From JAYZDB01 sp036338025 (GTDB lineage Bacteria; Planctomycetota; UBA1135; UBA2386): a DNA stretch of 6,028 nucleotides. The position numbers were made by a program, and so were the translations under genes. Shown here piece after piece: positions 1 through 6,028 of the stretch. How positions within the stretch are numbered: the stretch's first letter is position 1; each line of letters opens with the position of its first letter. The stretch is taken from contig JAYZDB010000096.1 of the NCBI GenBank assembly GCA_036338025.1, positions 1 through 6,028 of the forward strand, in the 5' to 3' direction. The notes under the pieces were generated by a model that worked only from the letters and a program-made list of their open reading frames with translations, searched no databases and was not told the origin of the DNA.

Positions 1-903
1 GCAGATCTGTGCAGGGAACGAGACAGCGTGTGCAACGACATCTCGATCCCGCCGTACTTCTACAACCAGCGCAAGAACATCATCCAGCGCGCGCACCGTG
101 TGACGCTTGGCTACAGCCATCCGACCATTGGTCCGAAGCTCGGGCCCCGGTTCGCGACCGAAGGGGCGGCCGCCTGCTACGATGGCGGCGACCGGATTTA
201 CCTCTGCAACGGCTACATGCGCGCCTTCTGGGCGCTGGAATTGCGGACCAGTCGAACCACTGGCAAGCCGGGTCAAGATCTGGTGCCGATCGCCGATCTT
301 CGTGCCACGCGGCTTCGCGGTCTGCCGATCCACACCTACTCCAATACGGGGTTCATCAACAACGACAACGGTGGCGGCAACGCCGCCCTGGTTGTGCATG
401 CAGGTGCGGTCTATGGGCTGTTCGATCCTGTCACGCGCATCCTCTGGCGTTATGAGATCGGCGCCAATCAGTGGCGGAAGGCGACCGTCCTGCCGGCCGA
501 TCTGACCTACACATCACGCGATGGAATTGACCTGTTCTCTTACCAACAACGCTTGTGGGTGCTGACCAAAACAGGTGTCAGTAGCTTCTCGGAGACAGAT
601 GGCTGGGCAAAGGCGATCCGGATCGACCTGCCGTACTCATCAAACGGAGGAATGGCGGCGCTCGATCCGAGTACCGGGATGGTCTACGTGGTCCGCGGCG
701 AAGGAACGGCAGACTTCGCGACGCTCCACCTTCCAAGCGGTCAGTGCAAGTTGCTGATCGACTATCTTCCCGATGTCGTGTCGGTCTATGGCCGACGCAT
801 CAATGTCACTTCGTGGGATGGGCAGAGGTACGTGTGCATCTACCGGGGGCACGACACCGGTGAGCGTTGGCGATTGAAGTTGCCCCCCCACGGCCGCCTG
901 TAG
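1..903 (+). CDS. Beta-propeller-like protein of unknown function, 5' partial
   Basis: The frame is open from the first base to the TAG at 901-903, so the visible 300 residues are probably the C-terminal part of a longer protein. A GTG at 28 is possible, with AGGGA at 13-17, but it would begin a protein with no export signal in the middle of what looks like a domain. Several blade-like units of about 45-60 residues can be seen, each with a hydrophobic strand followed by an aromatic one: GGDRIYLCNGYMRAFWALEL, then AVYGLFDPVTRILWRYEI with a following NQWRKATVLP, then RLWVLTKTGVSSFS, then GMVYVVRGEG, then QRYVCIYRG. The pattern 'value shown, then W-x-x-x-x-LP' resembles Kelch-type propellers. I recognise no catalytic motif. 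The family is a guess from repeat pattern only, and the function is unknown. It lies upstream of the chitinase on the same strand but 158 bases away, so joint transcription is uncertain. Confidence 0.7.
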   Translation, partial: ADLCRERDSVCNDISIPPYFYNQRKNIIQRAHRVTLGYSHPTIGPKLGPRFATEGAAACYDGGDRIYLCNGYMRAFWALELRTSRTTGKPGQDLVPIADLRATRLRGLPIHTYSNTGFINNDNGGGNAALVVHAGAVYGLFDPVTRILWRYEIGANQWRKATVLPADLTYTSRDGIDLFSYQQRLWVLTKTGVSSFSETDGWAKAIRIDLPYSSNGGMAALDPSTGMVYVVRGEGTADFATLHLPSGQCKLLIDYLPDVVSVYGRRINVTSWDGQRYVCIYRGHDTGERWRLKLPPHGRL

Positions 904-1001
904 CGGGTGTTGGCTGGTTTTGCGGATGGCGCGAGAGCTCGCACATTGTTGGAATTCCACCAGTATCGTGCGGATCCGAGCGTGGCCGGCTGCGGTTTGG
1001 C

Positions 1002-1007
1002 TATGAT
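1002..1007 (+). promoter_or_regulatory. Weak -10 promoter candidate before the chitinase gene
   Basis: TATGAT matches the TATAAT consensus at five of six positions in an otherwise GC-rich gap. It would place a transcript start near 1014 and a leader of about 48 bases before the ATG at 1062. No recognisable -35 hexamer lies 16-18 bases upstream, so this may be chance. It is the best candidate I found in the 904-1061 gap. Confidence 0.2.
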
Positions 1008-1050
1008 TCAAGGACTGCGCGCGGGACGCCTCTTGAAGGAACCCGTCAGC

Positions 1051-1055
1051 AAGGA
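1051..1055 (+). promoter_or_regulatory. Ribosome binding site fixing the chitinase start
   Basis: AAGGA sits six bases before the ATG at 1062. It settles the start: the same frame is open back to an ATG at 867, but that start would overlap the upstream gene, and the extra 65 residues do not look like a signal peptide or a GH18 domain. Confidence 0.7.
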
Positions 1056-1061
1056 TCTTCC

Positions 1062-2708
1062 ATGCGCCATCCTCGACACTGCTTTTTTCTGCTGACGGCA
1101 TTGCTTGCGTGCCTTCCTGCGATTCTCGACGCGCAGGCTGGTTCCCAACCAAGGCGGATTGTCGGTTACTACACTTCGTGGTCGGTCTACGCGCGCAACT
1201 ACCACGTTGCGCAGATCCCCGGCGACAAGATCACCCATATCAACTACGCCTTCGCCAACCTCACCGCTGGCAAGATCGTCCTGGGCGACCGGTATGCGGA
1301 TATCGACAAGTTCTATCCCGGCGACAGTTGGGCTCCCGGCGCCCTGCGCGGCAACTTCAATCAACTCCACAAGCTCAAGCAGAAGCACCCGCAGCTGCGC
1401 ACCCTGATCTCTATTGGTGGCTGGACCTGGTCGGGCAACTTCTCCGACGCCGTGCTGACCCAAAGTGCACGGCGGGTGTTTGCGCAGTCCTGTGTCGACT
1501 TCATCGTCCAGTACGGATTCGACGGTGTCGACCTCGACTGGGAGTATCCCGGTGGTGGTGGTCTGGGTGGCAACACCAGCCGTCCGCAGGACCCGCAGAA
1601 CTTCACCCTGTTCCTCCAGGAGTTACGCAGCCAACTCGATGCCAGGGGCAAGACCAACAACACTCGCTACTTGATGACGATCGCTGCCGGCGCGGGACCG
1701 TCCAAGATTGCCAAGCTCGAGGTCGAGAAGATCCATCCGCTACTCGATTGGATCAACATCATGACCTACGACTACCATGGGCCGTGGAAGGGTGCCGGCA
1801 ACCCGGTAACGAATTTCAACGCGCCCCTGCATCCGTCCAGTGCTGACCCGACCCAGGCACCGTTCAAGACCGACTTCAACATCGCCCGGTCGGTTGCGCT
1901 GTACCTGGCACGTGGGGTGCCGCGCGGCAAGTTGCAGGTCGGACTGGCCTTTTATGGTCGGGGTTACGGTGGCGTCTCCGCTTCGTCCAGCACCGGTCTG
2001 TTCGCCAGTTACACCGGCGTGCCTGGCCGCGGTACCTGGGAGAACGGTGTCTTTGATTTCGATGACATCGCCAGCAACTACGCTGGCAAGAACGGCTACA
2101 CCGTGCGTCGTGACTCCGAGTCACGCTGTCCGTGGGTCTACAGCCCGACGGCCCGGATCATGATCAGCTACGATGACCGGCAGTCGATCGAGGACAAGGT
2201 CTGGTTCATCAAGGGTGCTGGACTCGGTGGGGCGATGTTCTGGGAGTTCAGCGGGGATCGGCAGTCGGCCCTGCTCGATGTGGTGGCCAGTGGCATCCGT
2301 CACGCGCCGAGGCTGTGGAGCGATCACCAGGCCATGAGTGTGCAGGGTCCGTCGCGAGCCAGGCTGCGGATCGAGACCGACGTGAGTCACGCTCGGCGCG
2401 GTTATGTCGTGGTCTTCGGCCTGTCGGGCCGCCGGCCCGGGTTGCCCCTGCCCGGCGGAACGTTTCCGATCAACCCCGACCTGGTGTTCGACCTCAGCCT
2501 TGCGCTGGCCAATTCGAGCGTCTTTCCGGGCACCATTGGCGTGCTGGGGACGGATGGCAGCGCCGACCTGGCCCTGGATCTTCGGGGTCAGCAACTGGGA
2601 GCGGCATTGATCGGCCTCGACCTCAGTGCGGCGGCCTGGATCTTGCGCAGCACCGCAGCCTTGAATGGACAAGCCAGCAACCCGCTCGACATCCGTTTCA
2701 CCAGGTGA
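1062..2708 (+). CDS. Exported GH18 chitinase with C-terminal beta-rich domain
   Basis: This 548-residue enzyme should hydrolyse beta-1,4 N-acetylglucosamine bonds in chitin outside the cytoplasm. Residues 1-24 are an export signal (MRHPRH, then a hydrophobic stretch ending ILDAQ); C17 in LLAC could instead be a lipidation site. The GH18 barrel runs from about residue 31 (RRIVGYYTSW) to about 411. Visible family motifs are SIGG at 117-120, DGVDLDWE at 154-161 with catalytic acid E161 and assisting D157 and D159, MTYDY at 234-238 (Y236 and D237 stabilise the reaction intermediate in this family), FYGRGY at 297-302, and GGAMFWE with the pocket-floor Trp at 394. The FYGRGY-to-Trp stretch is consistent with the chitinase insertion domain of subfamily A, the ChiA1/ChiB type. 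Residues about 423-548 form a separate beta-rich, cysteine-free tail resembling a module on secreted planctomycete proteins; its role is unknown. No classical chitin-binding domain is seen. The peptidase gene follows after 106 bases. Confidence 0.95.
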   Translation: MRHPRHCFFLLTALLACLPAILDAQAGSQPRRIVGYYTSWSVYARNYHVAQIPGDKITHINYAFANLTAGKIVLGDRYADIDKFYPGDSWAPGALRGNFNQLHKLKQKHPQLRTLISIGGWTWSGNFSDAVLTQSARRVFAQSCVDFIVQYGFDGVDLDWEYPGGGGLGGNTSRPQDPQNFTLFLQELRSQLDARGKTNNTRYLMTIAAGAGPSKIAKLEVEKIHPLLDWINIMTYDYHGPWKGAGNPVTNFNAPLHPSSADPTQAPFKTDFNIARSVALYLARGVPRGKLQVGLAFYGRGYGGVSASSSTGLFASYTGVPGRGTWENGVFDFDDIASNYAGKNGYTVRRDSESRCPWVYSPTARIMISYDDRQSIEDKVWFIKGAGLGGAMFWEFSGDRQSALLDVVASGIRHAPRLWSDHQAMSVQGPSRARLRIETDVSHARRGYVVVFGLSGRRPGLPLPGGTFPINPDLVFDLSLALANSSVFPGTIGVLGTDGSADLALDLRGQQLGAALIGLDLSAAAWILRSTAALNGQASNPLDIRFTR

Positions 2709-2804
2709 GACCGCGAGAATACAAGCTCGCCACACCAGAAACGGGGCCGGCTCAGTACGCTGCACGCCTCCCCCCTTTCCCAGGCCCTGCGGCTTACCCA
2801 CCTT

Positions 2805-2809
2805 GAGGA
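2805..2809 (+). promoter_or_regulatory. Ribosome binding site of the S9 peptidase gene
   Basis: GAGGA lies five bases before the ATG at 2815 and eight before a second ATG at 2818. Either could be used, and they differ by one methionine. The spacing slightly favours the second, but both give the same signal peptide. Confidence 0.6.
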
Positions 2810-2814
2810 TCTGA

Positions 2815-4899
2815 ATGATGACTCTCCGTCTCCGCACGAAGTCCCTCGGTCTGGCCATCCTGGCCGGACTGGTTTTCACCGCTGTGCTGGATGCCCAACG
2901 TGGTCGTCGTGGGGCGAGGTATACCGGCCCAGGTACCGTGACCGAGGTGACCTGGAGCGAGGATGGCAAGAGCCTCTCCTACACGACTCAGGGCAAGCGA
3001 TTCCGGATCGCCTTGGCCTCGATGAAGAAGACCCAGGTTGTGCGTCGACGAGGGGCGAATCGCCAGCCTGCATCCGCGGCCCGATCGAGCCGACGGGGGC
3101 GTCGCAGCCGTGGTGGTGGCGGCAACACCGGTAGCTACATCGGACGTCCTACTCGCGGTCGGCAATACACCCGGGTGGATTCACCGGACGGGCGTTGGCA
3201 AGCGATCTACCGGGATTGGAATGTGGTGCTCGAGGACAAGAAGGGTGATGCGAAGGTCCAGGTTACGACCGACGGCAACGAAGTCATTCACTACGGTACT
3301 GCCAGTTGGGTCTACGGTGAGGAGTTGAATCAGACCAAGGCGATGTGGTGGACACCCGACTCCAAGAAGCTCCTGTTCTACAAATTTGATGACACCGGAG
3401 TCGAGGCCTTCCACCTGGTGCGGGGTTGGAGCAGTGTCAATACCAAGCACTACCCAGAGTTCTACCCCAAGGCAGGCGCCAAGAACCCCGGCGCTGAGCT
3501 CATGGTCTACGACCTGGCGTCGAAGCAGACCCTCCGCATTGATGCCGGCGGCGGGACCGAGGAGTACATCTACGGCGTGCGGGCGACGCCGGATAATTCG
3601 ACGATCCTGGTCAACTGGACCGACCGTCTACAACATGATCTCAAGGTATTCGCTATCGATCTAGACACCGGCAAATGCCGAGTCGTGGTCAAAGAGCACC
3701 AGGACACCTGGCAGACCAACAGTCCCAGGATGCGCTACCTCAAGGATCAGCAGCGCTTCCTGTGGCCGACGGACAAGACCGGGTTTACCCACTACGAGCT
3801 CCGCGATTTGAGCGGTCGCCGGCACCACGCGGTGACCAGCGGCGCGTTCCAGACCGCGGGGATCCAGTTCGTGGACGAGGAACACAACCTGGTCGGGTTT
3901 GCCGCCTACAGCTCGTCCCGGAATCCGTACTACCAGCAGTACCACATGGTCGGGCTCGACGGCAAGAATGCTCGTCGTGTCACCTCCAAGGAGTTCCACC
4001 ACTCCAACTACAGTCTCTCACCGGACAAGAAGTGGTTGGTGGCCCAGTACGAGGAGACCAATACTCCGCCATCGACTGCCCTCTACAGTACCGACGGCAA
4101 GAAGGTCACGATGCTGGCCGAGAGTGATGCGAAGTCCGGTGCCAACCTGGCGGAGATGTTCCAGTTCAAATCGGATGACGGCAAGTTCGACATCTACGGG
4201 ATCCTGTACAAGCCTGACAACTTCGACCCCAAGAAGAGCTATCCGCTGATCAACTCTCTGTACGGTGGCCCAGGATCCAACGAGATCTCGGCGAGCTACG
4301 TGTCTTCTCCGCGGGCAGAATGTCGACGTGGCTACCTGGTAGTCAAGGTCAACAACCGCGGTACCGGCAGCCGCGGCAAGGCGTTCCTGGGTGCTGCCTA
4401 TCTGAGACTCGGAGATATCGATATCCAGGATCACGCTGATGCGATCCGGATGCTGCGCAAGCGGAGCTACATCGATGGTAAGCGGGTTGGAATCGTCGGG
4501 CACTCCTACGGTGGCTACATGGCTGCGATGGGGATCTTCAAGCATCCTGATGTCTACACCGCTGCCGTTGACCGCGCCGGACCGACCGACTGGCGTAACT
4601 ACGACACGATCTACACCGAGCGTTACATGAGCACGCCGCAGCTCAACAAGAAGGGTTACGACACCGGCCGGGCGATGACCTACGTGAAGGATTTCAAGGG
4701 CAAGCTATTGATCATGCACGGGATGGTTGATGACAACGTGCATCCGACCAACGCTTTCCAGTTGATCGATGCGCTCGACAAGGCGGGCAAACCGTACCAA
4801 AGTCGATTCTGGCCCAACGGTGGCCACGGGCTTGGACGTGGCTCGAGCGAAACCCAGTGGGAGTTCTTCGATTCGGCGTTGAAACCCGGCGGAGAGTGA
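2815..4899 (+). CDS. Exported S9B dipeptidyl-peptidase-IV-like serine peptidase
   Basis: This 694-residue protein should release N-terminal dipeptides, typically after proline or alanine, in the periplasm or outside the cell. Residues 1-27 are a signal peptide (basic start, hydrophobic LGLAILAGLVFTAVL, likely cleavage at LDA|Q). A DPP-IV beta-propeller spans about 35-450 and an alpha/beta-hydrolase domain about 455-690. The triad is S564 in GHSYGG, D639 in VDDN and H671 in GGHG. The two glutamates that hold the substrate amino group are E169 and E170 in WVYGEE. Y483 in LYGGP matches the oxyanion tyrosine. W593, Y596 and Y600 in DWRNYDTIYTERYM match human DPP4 W659, Y662 and Y666 at the same spacing from the serine (human numbers from memory). 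Length is usual for the family. An Arg/Gly-rich insertion occupies about 77-116. It follows the chitinase by 106 bases and may share its transcript. Its exact specificity is inferred. Confidence 0.95.
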   Translation: MMTLRLRTKSLGLAILAGLVFTAVLDAQRGRRGARYTGPGTVTEVTWSEDGKSLSYTTQGKRFRIALASMKKTQVVRRRGANRQPASAARSSRRGRRSRGGGGNTGSYIGRPTRGRQYTRVDSPDGRWQAIYRDWNVVLEDKKGDAKVQVTTDGNEVIHYGTASWVYGEELNQTKAMWWTPDSKKLLFYKFDDTGVEAFHLVRGWSSVNTKHYPEFYPKAGAKNPGAELMVYDLASKQTLRIDAGGGTEEYIYGVRATPDNSTILVNWTDRLQHDLKVFAIDLDTGKCRVVVKEHQDTWQTNSPRMRYLKDQQRFLWPTDKTGFTHYELRDLSGRRHHAVTSGAFQTAGIQFVDEEHNLVGFAAYSSSRNPYYQQYHMVGLDGKNARRVTSKEFHHSNYSLSPDKKWLVAQYEETNTPPSTALYSTDGKKVTMLAESDAKSGANLAEMFQFKSDDGKFDIYGILYKPDNFDPKKSYPLINSLYGGPGSNEISASYVSSPRAECRRGYLVVKVNNRGTGSRGKAFLGAAYLRLGDIDIQDHADAIRMLRKRSYIDGKRVGIVGHSYGGYMAAMGIFKHPDVYTAAVDRAGPTDWRNYDTIYTERYMSTPQLNKKGYDTGRAMTYVKDFKGKLLIMHGMVDDNVHPTNAFQLIDALDKAGKPYQSRFWPNGGHGLGRGSSETQWEFFDSALKPGGE

Positions 4900-4915
4900 G
4901 TTCGAGCCAGGGGTG

Positions 4916-4945
4916 GGCGTGGTGGTGCTTGTCCTAGGCCACGCC
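4916..4945. terminator. Possible shared hairpin between convergent genes
   Basis: GGCGTGG at 4916-4922 pairs perfectly with CCACGCC at 4939-4945, leaving a 16-base loop that holds the palindrome CCTAGG. It sits between the convergent peptidase and epimerase genes and overlaps the last codons of the epimerase. There is no T-run on either side, so it is not a classical intrinsic terminator. It could slow transcription in both directions or be chance in GC-rich DNA. Confidence 0.25.
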
Positions 4946-5782
4946 GCGCCACATCTTGCGGATCATCTCGAAGCCCTCTTGGTAGACCTGTTCGGGTGAG
5001 GGAAACAGATCCCGCCAGATGTGTACCGCCGAGGCGAACTCGGTATCGATGCGCCCGAAGGCCTCGATCGTCAACCAGCCGTCGTAACCGGTCTCTTGCA
5101 GTGCTTCGAAGGTCTCGTTCCATCGCACCTGCCCACGCCCGGGCGTGCCGCGGTGGCTTTCACTGATATGGACGTGGTAGATGCGGTCGCCGCCGGCGCG
5201 GATTGCTGCACCGACGTCGTGCTCTTCGAGGTGGGCGTGGTGGGTGTCGTAGTGGACACCGACGGCTGCATGGTCGATGCGGTCCAGCAGGCCCAGGGTT
5301 TGTCCGGTGCTGTTTAGCAGGTAGCACTCGAAGCGGTTCAGAAACTCCAGTGCCAGGCGGATCCCGGCGTCCTGTGCGTGGTCGCCGGCTGCGCGCAGGA
5401 CTTCCGCCGACCAGGACAGTTCGTCTTCGGTAGGACCCTGCCCGGAGAACACCTTGAAAGAGGAGTGCAGCGGACCCCCGAGCACGTCACCGCCGAGCGC
5501 CTCGGTTTTGTCGATCTGTCGGCGCAGGTAGTCGAGTGCTCGCTGACGTTGCCTGGCATCGGGACTCGCGGGGTTGGAGTCCTCGGGTACTCCGGCGACG
5601 CCGGTTGCGGCCAATCCGAGATCGGCGATCACCTTGCCTGCCTTGGCGTAGTGGGCCTCATCGTCATCGGTGATCTGGAGTTCGATGCCGTCAAAGCCGA
5701 CCGATTTCAGGTCATCGAAGATTGGAAAGTGCTCCTCACGGGTGTTGAAGGACCACAGGAGCGTGTTCATGCCGATGCGCAT
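4934..5782 (-). CDS. Sugar isomerase/epimerase, ketose 3-epimerase (tagatose/allulose) type
   Basis: This 282-residue cytoplasmic protein is a TIM barrel of the xylose-isomerase-like (AP endonuclease 2) superfamily. It opens MRIGMNTLLWSF, the usual start of ketose 3-epimerases, which supports the ATG at 5782. Likely metal ligands are E146 (ALEFLNRFE), D179 (VHYDTHH), H205 (HVHISES) and E240 (TIEAF). E152 and R211 occupy the substrate-binding positions. All six sit four residues before Agrobacterium D-psicose 3-epimerase E150, D183, H209, E244, E156 and R215 (numbers from memory), so the core has no net gap. The segment ESHRGTPGRG also matches the family's ESNRRVPGKG. The likely reaction is C3 epimerisation of a free ketose with Mn or Co; the true substrate is unknown, and a 3-keto sugar, inosose or hydroxypyruvate is possible. 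The ribosome binding site is weak (GGA seven bases before the start). It runs against the peptidase gene with 34 bases between, so it belongs to a different transcript. Confidence 0.9.
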   Translation of the reverse strand: MRIGMNTLLWSFNTREEHFPIFDDLKSVGFDGIELQITDDDEAHYAKAGKVIADLGLAATGVAGVPEDSNPASPDARQRQRALDYLRRQIDKTEALGGDVLGGPLHSSFKVFSGQGPTEDELSWSAEVLRAAGDHAQDAGIRLALEFLNRFECYLLNSTGQTLGLLDRIDHAAVGVHYDTHHAHLEEHDVGAAIRAGGDRIYHVHISESHRGTPGRGQVRWNETFEALQETGYDGWLTIEAFGRIDTEFASAVHIWRDLFPSPEQVYQEGFEMIRKMWRGVA

Positions 5783-5970
5783 TAGAAAATCCAGTTGGGT
5801 GGGTTCGGTCAGCCAGAGATCGGTCTTTTTAGCACTACGGGTTGTCTCGACCTACTGTCCCGTTCCGCATCCCGATCCGGCCTTCACCTGGGAAGCACGT
5901 GCGTCCTGGGTGGGGTGACGCAACAGCAACTTCCTGCCTATCCGGTACAACACCTGCCGAGATCCCGGCG
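5783..5970. other. Non-coding gap upstream of the epimerase gene
   Basis: These 188 bases hold no convincing gene. Read on the minus strand, TGCTAAAAA at 5826-5834 is a loose extended -10 candidate for the epimerase, but no -35 hexamer accompanies it. GCCG at 5956-5959 and CGGC at 5966-5969 could form a small 4-bp hairpin just after the possible gene end at 5971, without a T-run. Neither site is strong enough to call separately. Confidence 0.4.
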
Positions 5971-6028
5971 CTAGTCCAGAGAGGTGGACCCGTTCAGACC
6001 CTGTTCGTAGAAATCCAGGAGCAGTTGC
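5971..6028 (-). CDS. Possible C-terminal end of a gene cut by the window edge
   Basis: On the minus strand, 18 codons run in from the right edge and end at TAG (5971-5973): QLLLDFYEQGLNGSTSLD. The amphipathic, coil-like composition looks like a real protein tail, and the strand agrees with the epimerase gene 188 bases further on. It is far too short to assign a family. A second minus-strand frame is also open from the edge down to a stop at 5852-5854, but its Arg- and Gly-rich translation looks non-coding. If this tail is real, the gene would be the natural upstream neighbour of the epimerase. Confidence 0.4.
   Translation of the reverse strand, partial: QLLLDFYEQGLNGSTSLD

Noticed and set aside
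933..944. Near-palindrome GCGAGAGCTCGC after the first gene
   Set aside because: The loop would be two bases unless the stem is shortened to four pairs, and no T-run follows. Chance is likely in GC-rich DNA.
867..1061. In-frame upstream extension of the chitinase to the ATG at 867
   Set aside because: It would overlap the upstream gene by 37 bases, add 65 residues with no signal or domain character, and bury the clear signal peptide that begins at 1062 behind its own ribosome binding site.
2713..2730. Hairpin GCGAG/CTCGC just after the chitinase stop
   Set aside because: The stem is only five base pairs with an eight-base loop and no T-run follows, so it is not supported as a terminator.
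2121..2969. Long minus-strand open frame (282 codons) opposite the chitinase end and the peptidase start
   Set aside because: The translation is rich in Arg, Gly, Pro and Gln with no recognisable motif and spans two well-supported genes and their gap. Long antisense frames are expected in GC-rich coding DNA.
4018..4545. Minus-strand open frame opposite the peptidase catalytic domain
   Set aside because: It is a shadow of a highly conserved coding region, including the GHSYGG codons, and has no independent start signal or motif.
5378..5785. Plus-strand open frame antisense to the epimerase
   Set aside because: It lies almost entirely inside the epimerase gene, whose motifs are unambiguous, and its own translation shows no family features.
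5852..6028. Second minus-strand frame open from the right edge, ending at 5852-5854
   Set aside because: It is 58 codons of Arg-, Gly- and Ser-rich sequence without motif, and it competes with the more protein-like tail that stops at 5971.

Overview
The window is GC-rich bacterial DNA with three complete protein genes, one gene cut by the left edge and a possible gene end at the right edge. It is probably from a planctomycete or a similar Gram-negative heterotroph. This rests on the C-terminal domain of the chitinase, which from memory resembles a tail module common on secreted planctomycete proteins, and on the mix of exported hydrolases with a sugar isomerase/epimerase. It is a family-level inference, with no marker gene behind it. 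I see no rRNA, tRNA, CRISPR array, transposase, integrase or large repeat.

Layout. Positions 1-903 (+) hold the end of a beta-propeller-like protein of unknown function. A 158-base gap with a weak promoter candidate follows. Positions 1062-2708 (+) encode a secreted or lipid-anchored GH18 chitinase with a complete DxxDxDxE active site and a roughly 125-residue C-terminal beta-rich domain. After 106 bases comes an exported S9B, dipeptidyl-peptidase-IV-like serine peptidase (2815-4899, +) with all catalytic and N-terminus-recognition residues in place and an Arg/Gly-rich insertion near its N-terminus. Convergent to it, 34 bases away, is a cytoplasmic TIM-barrel ketose 3-epimerase-like protein (5782-4934, -). 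Positions 5783-5970 look non-coding, and 5971-6028 (-) may be the last 18 codons of another gene.

How the genes may work together. The chitinase and peptidase are both exported, lie on the same strand and could act on chitin-protein material such as arthropod or fungal debris: the chitinase would cut the polysaccharide and the peptidase would trim dipeptides from released peptides. The epimerase is on the other strand, lacks an export signal and probably belongs to a separate sugar-catabolism unit continuing beyond the right edge. I found no convincing evidence of a wholly new system. The most interesting points are the chitinase tail domain, its ambiguous signal peptide, the Arg-rich insertion in the peptidase, and the near-exact match of the epimerase to ketose 3-epimerase metal and substrate positions.
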